From assembly GCA_016931775.1 (NCBI GenBank), contig JAFGEC010000648.1, positions 1 through 41,705 of the forward strand: a DNA stretch of 41,705 bases, in the 5' to 3' direction. The notes under the pieces were generated by a model. The model was not told the DNA's origin. It ran no database searches and saw only the letters and a program-made list of their open reading frames with translations. Of the stretch, positions 18,305 through 29,900 are shown one piece after another. The stretch is from Candidatus Zhuqueibacterota bacterium. GTDB lineage: Bacteria > Zhuqueibacterota > Zhuqueibacteria > Residuimicrobiales > JAFGEC01. Within the stretch, counting starts at the first letter, position 1; each line of letters begins with the position of its first letter. Position numbers and translations under genes: made by a program.

Positions 18305-19036
18305 ATGCATATTTTTAAAAGTGTTATGATGGCGGTCATCATGATTTTGATTGGATTAGCATCCCAGGGCTACTCTGCCACACCTGGCGGCTCGAACAGC
18401 AGCATGACGGACAGCGATGCGAGTGACAGCAGCGTGATTTACTTCAAGCCTGTCACTTTGTCCCCCAAGGCTCCGGACGGGGATGGCTTTCTCCAGCGCT
18501 GGTTGCTTCTCGAACCGATCGACAAGCCGAATCGTACCAATACGGTGTTTACAGACAGTTACCTCCGTGAAGTGTTCCATACCGAGTATTTTTCCAACCA
18601 GTTCACCCTGGTGCCGAACGACGGCGACAAAGTGACTGTTGCCGATCAAGAACTCACCTGGCATGCCCTGGATGCCACCGGTTTCAACGTCAAACTCTTT
18701 CGTTTCGCATCCGGTCTGGACACGCAGATTTACGGTGTCCTGTTTTGGGCGGTTACCGTCGTCAATAGCCCACGGGAGATGAAAAATGTTCGTATGGCGG
18801 TCGGTTCCAATTCGGCTTCTATGTGGTGGCTCAACGGCGAGGAAGCCGTTCTCCTTACAGGTGACCGCCGTATGGTGATGGATGATTTTGTATCCAAACG
18901 CCTCACGCTTAAAAAGGGACAAAACATCATACGCGGTACCGTTATCAACGGGCCCGGTATGAGTGATTTTTGCGTACGCTTTATTGATGAGAATGGTGAA
19001 CCGGTCAAGGATCTCACGACACGCTTTGAAAAATAA
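18305..19036 (+). CDS. Small secreted beta-sandwich protein (galactose-binding-like)
   Basis: A 243-residue secreted protein; its signal peptide ends near YSA (residue 25). After a Ser/Asp-rich linker, FLQRWLLLEPIDKP (62-75) matches the opening of a beta-sandwich module often fused to CE1 esterases and glycosidases. VRMAVGSNSASMWWLNGEEA (162-181) and LKKGQNIIRGTVINGPG (202-218) look like the paired strands of PA14/CBM-like sandwiches, in which 'G-S-D-D-x-x-x-V-W-L-N-G' is common. No catalytic residues are evident. It lies between a CE1 esterase and an arabinanase-like GH43, with AAGGAG at 18293-18298. I infer a polysaccharide-binding accessory subunit; here it stands alone rather than as a fused module. 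Confidence 0.75.
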   Translation: MHIFKSVMMAVIMILIGLASQGYSATPGGSNSSMTDSDASDSSVIYFKPVTLSPKAPDGDGFLQRWLLLEPIDKPNRTNTVFTDSYLREVFHTEYFSNQFTLVPNDGDKVTVADQELTWHALDATGFNVKLFRFASGLDTQIYGVLFWAVTVVNSPREMKNVRMAVGSNSASMWWLNGEEAVLLTGDRRMVMDDFVSKRLTLKKGQNIIRGTVINGPGMSDFCVRFIDENGEPVKDLTTRFEK

Positions 19037-19083
19037 TCAATTATCCTGTATTTGGTTTTTATCATATTGTTCTTGGAGGTTTT

Positions 19084-20535
19084 ATGAAATCCCGAATTCT
19101 CACAGGAGCAGTTTCGATCCTGCTCTTTCTCTGTCTGTCTGTTCCGGTTGTAGCTCAGGAAGGTGAAGTTTTTATCCATGATCCCTCGACAATAACATTG
19201 TGCGATGGCAAATATTATACTTTCGGTACAGGCGGTGGCGGCCTGATTTCCAACGACGGTTGGATATGGCGCAGAGGCGCCGAGCGTCCCGGCGGTGGAG
19301 TGGCTCCGGACGTCATCCACATCGGGGACCGCTACTATGTGACCTATGCCAAAGGAGGGGGCGGATTGGGAGGCGGACACGCCAGCAATGTCTACGTCAT
19401 GTGGACCAAAACGCTCGATCCCGAATCCCCCGACTTTGGATTTAAAGATGAAATAATTGTCGCCTCGTCTGACGGTGAAGAGGACTGCGATGCAATCGAT
19501 TCGGCGTTCCTTCTCGATCCCACTGACGGCAGACTGTGGCTCACCTACGGAACCTATTTTGGTTTCATACGGATCGTCGAGCTCGATCCCAAGACAGGGA
19601 AACGTATCCCGGGCAACCAGGCCGTGAATATCGCCATTGACTGTGAAGCGACCGCAATGATGTATCGCGACGGCTGGTACTACCTGCTCGGCACTCACGG
19701 CACATGCTGTGACGGTCCCAATTCGACTTATAACATCCGCGTGGGACGATCAAAAAAGGTGACGGGTCCCTACGTGGATAATATGGGTATACCCATGCTC
19801 AAAGGCGGCGGTAAACTTGTGGCAGCCGCCAACGGTCCCTTAATCGGAGCGGGGCACTTTGGCCTGCTTGATCTGGGGGACGGTGTTCAGAAATTCTCCT
19901 GCCATTATGAAGCCGATCTGCGTAAAAGTGGCTTGAGCGTGCTGAGCATTCAACCGTTGCTTTGGAAAGACGGCTGGCCGGTTGGCGGCGAAAATTTCAG
20001 GGAAGGTACATATCAGATTTTATCCGAGCGCAGCGGCTACGTGCTTGAATTGGTCGTGGATTTTGTACGAATGCCGCGCACCACGAGGTGGTTTCGACGT
20101 CAAAATGATGAACCGGTGAAGCCGGTTCCGCCGCAGACACTCGATGACGTGGTAAATGAATGGCCGGCCGGAAAAATTGACGTTCGCATGGGCGATTTTA
20201 TGGTCCGGCCCCATCAAAAGTGGACGATCACACCTGTCGACAGCGTCGGCGGTTATCCCGGTTCGCCCTTTTTCAAGATCACGATCTCCGGAACAGACCG
20301 TGCGCTGGCTGCAACGGCAGATTTGGAAGTCGTGACGGTCCCTGCCTTTACCGGCGATCCTGAACAGCTCTGGCGCATCGACCAATTGATTGACGGCACT
20401 TACCGTATTATGCCAAAAGTCGTGCCCAATACAAAGGAGGCATATGCGCTGATGGCAGTGGGCGCCAGAACCCCCACACTTGCCAAGTTCGATCCGGAAA
20501 GCGACAATTCTCGCTGGAATTTTAAAATGCAGTAA
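19084..20535 (+). CDS. GH43 arabinanase-like enzyme with C-terminal ricin-like module
   Basis: Secreted GH43 most like endo-alpha-1,5-L-arabinanases, expected to act on pectic arabinan. A signal peptide ends at VVAQ (residue 25). Candidate residues are Asp33 in FIHDPSTI (base), Asp139 in DAIDSAF (stabiliser) and Glu188 in IDCEATAMMYRDGWYYLL (acid). A Gly-rich loop (GGGGLGGGH, 91-99) is unusual but in frame. The propeller ends with LSIQPLLWKDGWPVGGEN, a typical arabinanase finish. Residues about 308-483 resemble a ricin-type beta-trefoil (GTYQILSERSGYVLEL, then PEQLWRIDQLIDGTYRI and SRWNFKMQ). GGAGG at 19075-19079 is a good ribosome site. The enzyme is one of few possible endo-acting ones here. 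Confidence 0.85.
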   Translation: MKSRILTGAVSILLFLCLSVPVVAQEGEVFIHDPSTITLCDGKYYTFGTGGGGLISNDGWIWRRGAERPGGGVAPDVIHIGDRYYVTYAKGGGGLGGGHASNVYVMWTKTLDPESPDFGFKDEIIVASSDGEEDCDAIDSAFLLDPTDGRLWLTYGTYFGFIRIVELDPKTGKRIPGNQAVNIAIDCEATAMMYRDGWYYLLGTHGTCCDGPNSTYNIRVGRSKKVTGPYVDNMGIPMLKGGGKLVAAANGPLIGAGHFGLLDLGDGVQKFSCHYEADLRKSGLSVLSIQPLLWKDGWPVGGENFREGTYQILSERSGYVLELVVDFVRMPRTTRWFRRQNDEPVKPVPPQTLDDVVNEWPAGKIDVRMGDFMVRPHQKWTITPVDSVGGYPGSPFFKITISGTDRALAATADLEVVTVPAFTGDPEQLWRIDQLIDGTYRIMPKVVPNTKEAYALMAVGARTPTLAKFDPESDNSRWNFKMQ

Positions 20536-21847
<1,312 letters not shown>

Positions 21848-21971
21848 CAGATTTTTTTTAAAGGTGATTCGTTTTCTGCAAATTCTGTACGAGTGATCTG
21901 GACACAGTGAACAGCTGGGCAAAAAGAAAAAGTTAAAGAATAAGAATTTTATAAAAAAAGGATTTAAAAAT

Positions 21972-24900
21972 ATGAAAATAGCCAGAGCGATATTTTGGAT
22001 TCTGTGTGGTTTTTCCATGATGGCTTTTTTGCCGGGCAGTGAAAAAGCCAAAATTCCGATTTATCTTAACACGAGCTATTCCTTCCAGGAAAGAGCAGTC
22101 GATCTGGTTTCAAGACTGACTCTTGAGGAAAAACAAAGTTTGATTGGTAATAATATGCCGTCGGTTCCCCGTCTCGGAATCAATAGATTTAATGTTTGGT
22201 CGGAAGCTCTGCATGGAGTGATGGGAGGATTTAGAATGCGTGCGGAGGGTGGTTCTCCAACTTCATTCCCAAATAGCGTGGCTCTTGGTTCGTCATGGGA
22301 TCCGGATTTAATGCAAAGAGAAGCTGCTGCTATTTCAGATGAGGCCAGAGCATTAAATTCTCCGGTGATTACCGGTCTGACTTACTGGTCGCCGGTCGTC
22401 GAACCCATAAGAGATCCCAGGTGGGGACGAACCGGGGAATCATATGGTGAGGATCCTTTCCTGGTATCCGAGATTGCAGGTGGATTTGTCAGAGGGATGA
22501 TGGGCAGTGATGCGACATACCTGAAAACTGTACCCTGCGGCAAGCACTATTTTGCAAATAACAGCGAATTTAACCGGCATGTCAGCAGTTCGAATATGGA
22601 CAGCAGGGATATGAGAGAGTTCTACCTCACTCCGTATAAAAATCTAATTGAGAAAGACAAACTGCCGTCTATCATGACTTCATACAATGCTGTAAACGGT
22701 GTACCGACCTCAGCCAGTAAATGTTACCTCGATACCCTGGCCAGAAGGACATGGGGTTTAAAAGGATATATAACGGGTGACTGTGCAGCCATTGAGGATA
22801 TTTATACCGGTCACTATTATGTAAAAACAGCCGAAGAAGCAACCGCTCAGGGCTTGAAGGCAGGGGTGGACATTGACTGCGGAAGTGTATATCAAAGAAG
22901 TGCAATCGATGCCCTGAACAAGGGACTCATCGCCATGGCGGATATCGACCGAGCTCTGGTGAACATCTTTACCATCAGAATGAGATTGGGTGAATTCGAT
23001 CCTCCTGAAATGGTTCCGTATTCACTTTCAGAACAGAGTGTGATTGGCTCACCGGCCAACAAGGCACTGGCAAAAGAAATCGCCACAAAAACGCCTGTTT
23101 TGCTTAAAAATAATATCCGCGCAAAAACAAACAGGAAAGCCTTGCCTTTGAATCCGTCCGAACTTTTAAAAATTGCCCTGCTCGGTCCTCAGGCCGATAA
23201 AGTTGAACTGGGACCCTATTCCGGAAGACCTGCACAGGAAGATATGATATCTCCTGCTGCCGGAATCAAAAAATACCTTTCAGAAAAAGGTCTTACCCCA
23301 AAAGTAATCGTTCGTTCCGGCGGAAGTACGGCAAGTAAAAGCAATCTGTTCTATATCGCCGGTTTTGAATTGCACAAATCCAATGGGAGTGTTACAAAAT
23401 TCGATGCCACAAAATTTAGTTCATCGTCAAAAGGAATAACGGTTGGTACCGGAATGGGATCGGAAGAGCAAGTCAGGACCATAAACGATGGATCGTGGAC
23501 GTCCTACGATAACATAAATCTGACGGACGTTGATACCATCGGAATCAGCTTGAATATTCCCACCGTAGGGGGAATCGTTGAAGTCAGAGTCGGTTCCCCG
23601 GAGGGGAATCTGCTGGGTATCCTAAATGCAACCGTTGCCGCCGGTGTAAGAGCAGGCGGAGTATATGGGGCCGGCCGTCTGATGAAAGTAAAAGCCAATA
23701 AACTCGGATTTAACGAACCTCAGACGCTCTATTTGGTATACAAGGCACCAGCCGATGAGAAAACTGATGACGAGACCATAGCAACCGCTGCATCCGCTGA
23801 TGTTGCCATTGTATTTGTCGGGACCGATGAAAAAACCGCCACAGAAGAAGCTGACAGGCTTACGCTTCTATTACCCGGAAATCAGATGGAGCTGATCAAG
23901 GCTGTGGCCGCCGTTAATCCGAATACCATTGTGGTCATGCAGACACTGGGCTGCGTTGAGGTTGAAGAATTTAAAAACCTTGAGAATATACCCGGAATTA
24001 TCTGGACCGGATTTAACGGTCAGGCACAGGGTGACGCCATTGCCGACATACTTTTCGGCGATGTAAATCCTGGCGGAAAGCTGAATGGTACCTGGTATAA
24101 ATCAGTTAAGGATCTTCCTGAAATCACCGATTATACGCTCAGGGGCGGTTCTGGAAAAAACGGACGCACATTCTGGTATTTCGACAAGGACGTTTCGTAT
24201 GAATTCGGATATGGTTTATCCTATACAACTTTCGAATATAGTCACTTCAAAGTCAGTCAAAACACCATTACGCCTCAAGATAAAATAACCATCAGTGTGG
24301 ATGTTGCGAATACAGGACATTACGATGGTGATGAAGTTGTCCAGATTTATATGAGAACACCGGCAAGTCCAGCATCGTTACAGAGACCCATTAAACGACT
24401 GAAAGGATTTAAGCGTTTAACGATACCGGCCGGGCAGACTAAAACAGTACAAATCGGCATCGATTGCACCGACCTCTGGTTCTGGGATATGGATAAAAAC
24501 AGGAAAACATTTGACCAGGGAAAATATATATTTGAGATCGGCGCCTCTTCAAAAGATATCAGGGGAACAGTCACCGCTACCATGAACGGCAAGTTTATCC
24601 CGGTTCTAAAAACTGTCGTGGCTGATTGCGGTGTAATGGTGATGAAAAAGGGAGCAAGTGCGCAAACCAGCGTGACGGCGGCAATGACGGATGACAGCTT
24701 TTATGATGTGACCAAAGCAAAAGTTGCTTATACCAGCAATAACCCAGCCGTTGCGGATGTTGACGGGAAAGGTCTGGTTACGGCAAAAGCAACGGGTGTT
24801 GCTACGATCACGGCTGACGTTACGATCGATGGACATACAAAATCCGGCAGTTTCCCGATCAAAATTATTCCGGATATGAAGCCGGTCAGTATTACCGTTC

Positions 24901-25808
24901 ATGGTGGAGAGGTCGCGGGATTTAATGCGGATGAACATAGTTACAGTTATCTGTTGCCCGCTTCGGACGCAGGAGCCCCCGAGGTCAGGGCAACTTCTTC
25001 AGGACCAGATATCTCGGTTGATATCGTGCAGGCACAGGGTGTACCCGGAACAGCTTTCATTACCCTGACGGATAATATTACACTGGAAAAGAACATATAT
25101 TCCGTAAATTTTGGCATTCAATCAGTCGATGACGAATTTAACAATACCACACTTGGAAAACAATGGAGCTGGGTGAGAGAAAATCCTGCAGACTGGAGTT
25201 TTTCGAAGAAAACAGGAACACTCACCATTACTTCAAAAGACGGAGATATTCAGGCAGCTCATAATAATGCTGAAAATATCTTGCTGCAAAGCGCCAACAC
25301 GGACTGGATTATTGAATCAAAGCTTGTCTTTTCCAGAAAACCTTCCGGGTTTTCACAGCATGGCGGAGTCATTGCGTATCAGGATGATGATAATTATATT
25401 AAACTTGTTTTCAGTGCAGGAGCAATTGGCTTTAGACGACCGAGAGGCAACCAAAGCGGTTCGGTCGTGCTCGTCACGGAGGAAAATGGAAATCAGAAGA
25501 ATGTAGCGATCCAAAGTATGGCTGATATCATCAATGAAGATAATACGCTCTGGTTAAAATTAGAAAAAGCTGGTGATCAATATTCTGCCTGGTACTCGAC
25601 AGATGGGAAAAAATTCGAATCTGCAGGCAGCACGAACAATATTCTTGGAGATATCAAAGCCGGAATTATAATTTGTGAAGGCATACCCGATCCAAGGATG
25701 GCCGGGTTTTTGAACAGGCGTGGTGGATCTCAGCAGCCGTCCGTTCCTGAAATTCCGTTCGAGGTCTCTGTCGATTATTTTCATATCAAAAATATGGGAG
25801 CGAAATAA
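21972..25808 (+). CDS. Large multidomain GH3 beta-glycosidase (copy A)
   Basis: Exported GH3 enzyme, probably beta-xylosidase or beta-glucosidase. The start follows a hydrophobic segment after MKIARAIFWILCGF; the cleavage site is unclear. The GH3 N-terminal barrel covers about residues 35-345, with KHYFANN and nucleophile Asp270 in GYITGDCAAI. The GH3 C-domain starts near 360 (TPVLLKNN) and is interrupted at about 455-592 by a beta-rich insert ending in TLYLVYKAP. It resumes at VAIVFVGTDEKTATEEADR (general acid among the Glu pair) and IIWTGFNGQAQGDAIADILFGDVNPGGKL. A fibronectin III-like domain (about 760-835), a Big_2-like domain (about 880-966), a further beta domain, and a concanavalin A/DUF1349-like C-terminus (about 1052-1278) follow. 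It is a close paralog of the 26909-30730 gene. Confidence 0.9.
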   Translation: MKIARAIFWILCGFSMMAFLPGSEKAKIPIYLNTSYSFQERAVDLVSRLTLEEKQSLIGNNMPSVPRLGINRFNVWSEALHGVMGGFRMRAEGGSPTSFPNSVALGSSWDPDLMQREAAAISDEARALNSPVITGLTYWSPVVEPIRDPRWGRTGESYGEDPFLVSEIAGGFVRGMMGSDATYLKTVPCGKHYFANNSEFNRHVSSSNMDSRDMREFYLTPYKNLIEKDKLPSIMTSYNAVNGVPTSASKCYLDTLARRTWGLKGYITGDCAAIEDIYTGHYYVKTAEEATAQGLKAGVDIDCGSVYQRSAIDALNKGLIAMADIDRALVNIFTIRMRLGEFDPPEMVPYSLSEQSVIGSPANKALAKEIATKTPVLLKNNIRAKTNRKALPLNPSELLKIALLGPQADKVELGPYSGRPAQEDMISPAAGIKKYLSEKGLTPKVIVRSGGSTASKSNLFYIAGFELHKSNGSVTKFDATKFSSSSKGITVGTGMGSEEQVRTINDGSWTSYDNINLTDVDTIGISLNIPTVGGIVEVRVGSPEGNLLGILNATVAAGVRAGGVYGAGRLMKVKANKLGFNEPQTLYLVYKAPADEKTDDETIATAASADVAIVFVGTDEKTATEEADRLTLLLPGNQMELIKAVAAVNPNTIVVMQTLGCVEVEEFKNLENIPGIIWTGFNGQAQGDAIADILFGDVNPGGKLNGTWYKSVKDLPEITDYTLRGGSGKNGRTFWYFDKDVSYEFGYGLSYTTFEYSHFKVSQNTITPQDKITISVDVANTGHYDGDEVVQIYMRTPASPASLQRPIKRLKGFKRLTIPAGQTKTVQIGIDCTDLWFWDMDKNRKTFDQGKYIFEIGASSKDIRGTVTATMNGKFIPVLKTVVADCGVMVMKKGASAQTSVTAAMTDDSFYDVTKAKVAYTSNNPAVADVDGKGLVTAKATGVATITADVTIDGHTKSGSFPIKIIPDMKPVSITVHGGEVAGFNADEHSYSYLLPASDAGAPEVRATSSGPDISVDIVQAQGVPGTAFITLTDNITLEKNIYSVNFGIQSVDDEFNNTTLGKQWSWVRENPADWSFSKKTGTLTITSKDGDIQAAHNNAENILLQSANTDWIIESKLVFSRKPSGFSQHGGVIAYQDDDNYIKLVFSAGAIGFRRPRGNQSGSVVLVTEENGNQKNVAIQSMADIINEDNTLWLKLEKAGDQYSAWYSTDGKKFESAGSTNNILGDIKAGIIICEGIPDPRMAGFLNRRGGSQQPSVPEIPFEVSVDYFHIKNMGAK

Positions 25809-25865
25809 CCTGCTTTTTCAAAAATGCAAAGCCGTCAATGTAATGCAGAAAAATAAGATCGAAAA

Positions 25866-26867
25866 ATGTTCATCATGGCAAAGAAAAAAGTAATCCCCAA
25901 TCTCCTATGTTGGTTTATTTTTTTGTTACCAATGGATCAATTCGTATCAAACGAATCAGGAGACAACCTTAAACCGTCTGATACATCACATCGTGCAGAG
26001 TCAGGAATACTTGAAGGCTATACCGATATTGTACCATTCCGGGACAAGTTTACCGGTGTTGGAACCGATGGACGAATTGACAACATCTCCATATCCGGAG
26101 AAAGAGTGCCTGTCGATTTTTCCAATAAATATAAACTGAACTGTGCTTTTTCAAATGATAAAATACTGATCGTAGCCGGAGACCATGGAACAATTCTATA
26201 TTCATACGATGGAACATGTTTTTATCACGCAGAACCCGCAACGGACAAAAACATCAATGGAATCACATGTAAAAACGGATTGATACTGGCCGGTACCGAT
26301 GAAGGAACGATGCTTATTTCAAAGGACGGAAAATCCTGGAGTGATATTCAGACGAAAACAAAAGGTAACATTCTATCGCTCTCTGCCAATAAATCATTCT
26401 TCATAGGGATTACGGATGCAGGTGAGATTTTAAAATCAACGGATGGACAAAACTGGGAAATAAAAAATTATAACAAAGAGTATGCCGGATATAACAGGTA
26501 CTCTAAATTCAAAAAGATATTGGCTACTCAAAACAGTATCGTAATAATCGGAACGCATGATGATGGTTCGCCTTCCATATTGTTTTCAACACTGGGGAAT
26601 GTCTGGGCTGAGAGACTGCCGTTTTATCATGATGATGAGGGAAAAAAAAGTTACCTGACAAAAAAGCCAAATGGTATAACATATGATCCTGACCGTGATC
26701 AATTTTTTCTTGCGTGTGATAATGGCGGACTATTCATTCTGCCGACATGTACAAAATGCAACGAGTACGTAAAAATATCCGAGGAAAATCTCAATGCAAT
26801 AATTTACGCTAACAACTGTCTGATAATGGCTGGTGACGAATTTTCTGTGTATATTCAGAGAATATAA
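25866..26867 (+). CDS. Exported beta-propeller protein with BNR/Ycf48-like repeats
   Basis: A 333-residue protein with a basic-hydrophobic N-terminus (signal peptide likely, cleavage site unclear) and several copies of a blade repeat of the form 'G-x-x-G-T/E-I/M-L-x-S-x-D-G-x-x-W': GDHGTILYSYDG (105-116), GTDEGTMLISKDGKSW (143-158), GITDAGEILKSTDGQNW (181-197). These are Asp-box-like propeller blades, as in sialidase-related and Ycf48-type proteins. No catalytic residues of sialidases are recognisable. It lies between the two near-duplicate GH3 genes, 57 bases after copy A and 41 bases before copy B. I cannot assign a function. ATG 25878 is an alternative start; neither has a good ribosome site. 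Confidence 0.72.
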   Translation: MFIMAKKKVIPNLLCWFIFLLPMDQFVSNESGDNLKPSDTSHRAESGILEGYTDIVPFRDKFTGVGTDGRIDNISISGERVPVDFSNKYKLNCAFSNDKILIVAGDHGTILYSYDGTCFYHAEPATDKNINGITCKNGLILAGTDEGTMLISKDGKSWSDIQTKTKGNILSLSANKSFFIGITDAGEILKSTDGQNWEIKNYNKEYAGYNRYSKFKKILATQNSIVIIGTHDDGSPSILFSTLGNVWAERLPFYHDDEGKKSYLTKKPNGITYDPDRDQFFLACDNGGLFILPTCTKCNEYVKISEENLNAIIYANNCLIMAGDEFSVYIQRI

Positions 26868-26908
26868 TCTCTATAGTTTAATTAAAATCAGAAAGGAGAT
26901 TTTATAAA

Positions 26909-29900
26909 ATGAAAACTGTCAGAACGATACTTGCGATTCTATGTGGTTTTATTATGATGGCCTTCTTACCCGGCGCTCAAAAAGCTAAAACACCCATTTA
27001 TCTCAACACCGCATATTCCTTTAAGGAAAGAGCCGCCGATCTTGTTTCAAGAATGACTTTGGAGGAGAAACAAAGTCAACTGGGCAATACAATGCCTCCT
27101 ATTCCCCGGTTGGGAATTAACCATTATGATGTTTGGGGTGAAGCCCTCCATGGAATTATGGGCAGAAATAATAACAGCGGGATGACAGCAACCTCTTTCC
27201 CAAACAGTGTCGCGGCAGGAGCGACATGGGATCCCGATTTGATTAAACGTGAAACATCTGTCATCGCTGACGAAGCCCGAGGTTTTAACCATGACCTCAT
27301 TTTTACACTGACATACTGGTCACCTGTTGTTGAACCGGCCAGGGATCCAAGATGGGGCAGGACAGCGGAAACATTTGGTGAAGATCCGTTTCTCGTTTCA
27401 CAAATAGCAGGTGGTTTTGTTCAGGGTTTAATGGGCGATAATCCAACGTATCTTAAAGCAGTGCCTTGCGGAAAACATTACATTGCGAACAATACAGAGT
27501 TTAACCGTCACACAGGAAGTGCCGATATGGATGACAGGGATATGCGCGAGTATTACCTTCAACCATACAAAACACTTATTGAAGAAGATCACCTACCGGC
27601 TATTATGACGGCTTACAGTGCCGTCAACAGTATCCCGGTGTCGGCAAGTAAATTCCTTGTTGATTCCCTTGCAAGAAAAACTTTTGGAATGGACGGATAT
27701 GTCACCGGAGACTGTGGCGCAATATCCGATATGGTGTCCGGACACCACTATGCAAAAAACAATGCCGAGGCAGCCGCCATGGGATTAAAATCGGGAGTCG
27801 ATACGGATTGTGGCGGTATTTATCAGACGAGTGCTCTCGAAGCACTGAACAAAGGATTAATTACCGAGGCCGATATGGACAGGGCTTTGGTTAATATGTT
27901 CTCTATAAGAATGAGGCTGGGCGAATTTGATCCTCAAAATATTGTACCTTATGCCGGTATCAAACCCAGTATTATCAACGATCCTTCCCATAACGATCTT
28001 GCCGTTGAAATGGCAACGAAAACACCGGTTCTGTTAAAAAATGAAAATGTTGCCAAAACCGATAAAAAAGTTTTACCGCTTGACGCAAAGAGCATTAAAA
28101 AAATTGCTGTTTTAGGACCGCAGGCGGATAAAGTTGAATTGGGCGATTATTCAGGACAAGTTGAACCCGAGCTTAGAATTACGCCCCTGGCAGGCATCCA
28201 GAATTATGTTCAGCAAAAAGGACTTGATATCGAGGTTGTTACCAGTTCAGGCGGAAATACCCAGAGGAAAAATGACTTTTTTAATGTTATCAGTTTTTCA
28301 ACCGTCGGCAAAGATGGTACGGTCCAAGAGTATGATGCTACGAAATTCGACAATGCCGCAAAAGGCTTGATAACTTCGGCAAGGTTTGGCCGGAATTCCG
28401 TGAGGGGAATTAAGGATGGTGACTGGACTTCTTATAACGATATTGATGTCACGGATCTTGATTCGATAAAATTCAACATGAACGTTATCGCCAATGGGGG
28501 GCAGATCGAAGTCAGAATCGGATCTGCATCCGGCAATATCCTCGCGTCGCAAATGGTAGAAGGTGATCAGCAGGGCGGATTTCGCGGGTTTGGAAGATCC
28601 GTAACCATACCGGCAAAGATCAACACCCTGGGTATAACCGGTCCGCAGACTCTTTGCTTTGTCTATCGCGAACCGGAACCCGAAGCTACCGACCAGGAAA
28701 CACTTTCAATGGCAGCATCTGCCGACGTTGCCGTGATCTTTGTCGGTACCGATCAGAGTACAGGACGAGAAGAATCTGACAGGTTCTCTTTATTGTTACC
28801 GGGCAATCAAAATGAACTGATTAAATCCATCGCAGCTGTCAATCCTTTTACCATCGTAGTTATGCAAACCATGGGGATGGTTGAAGTCGAACAGTTCAAA
28901 AATAATCCGAATATTCCGGGTATTATCTGGACCGGATACAACGGGCAGGCACAGGGAACGGCAATGGCAAAAATATTGTTCGGCGACGTCAATCCCGGTG
29001 GAAAACTGAACGTTACATGGCATAAATCCGTAAACGATCTTGCTGATTTTGACGATTATACACTGAGAGGCGAATCCGGGAAAAACGGCAGAACCTACTG
29101 GTATTTCAATAAAGACGTCTCTTATGAATTCGGTTATGGATTATCTTACACGACTTTCGAGTATAGTCATTTCTCTATTAGTAAAAGTCGTATCACACCG
29201 AACGATAAAGTTACGGTTAATGTGGATGTAAAAAATACAGGAGATGTCGATGGAGATGAAATCGTACAAATTTACCTTAAAACTCCGGATAGTCCGGCAT
29301 CCTGGCAAAGACCGGTCAAGCGATTAAAAGGCTTCAAACGTGTGACAATTCCTGCGGGACAAATAAAAACGGTGTCGATCAATATTGATTGCTCCGATTT
29401 GTGGTTCTGGGACCCCAAAAATGACAGGATTTCTTTCGATCAGGGCAAATATATTTTTGAAATTGGTGCTTCCTCAAAAGATATAAGGGGTCAGGTTGAA
29501 GCTGATATGAGCGGTACATATGCTTCTGTATTAAAAACTGTTGTTGCTGAATGTGAGAGGGTGGTATTCAGACCTGGCGATACCGCACAAACAAGTGTAA
29601 CGGCATCGATGTCAGACGATAGTTTTTTGAATATAGAAGACGCAATCGTCATCTATAAAAGCAATAATCCGGCTGTTGCCAGTGTCGATGAAAAAGGCAA
29701 TGTAACCGCCAAAGGGGTTGGGGCTGCGTCAATATTTGCATATGTCACAGTTGGAGGAAAGACCGTATCGAACAGTTTTCCGGTGAAAATAATGCCCGAT
29801 CTGAATCCCAAATCGATTACAGTTAACGGAAAAAATATCGATGGTTTTGATAAAAAAATCAAGGCTTACAGCTATCTTTTGACAGACAACTCAAAAATTC

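Noticed and set aside
18730-19698. 322-residue minus-strand open frame
   Set aside because: It spans two well-supported plus-strand genes and their ribosome site and shows no domain pattern.
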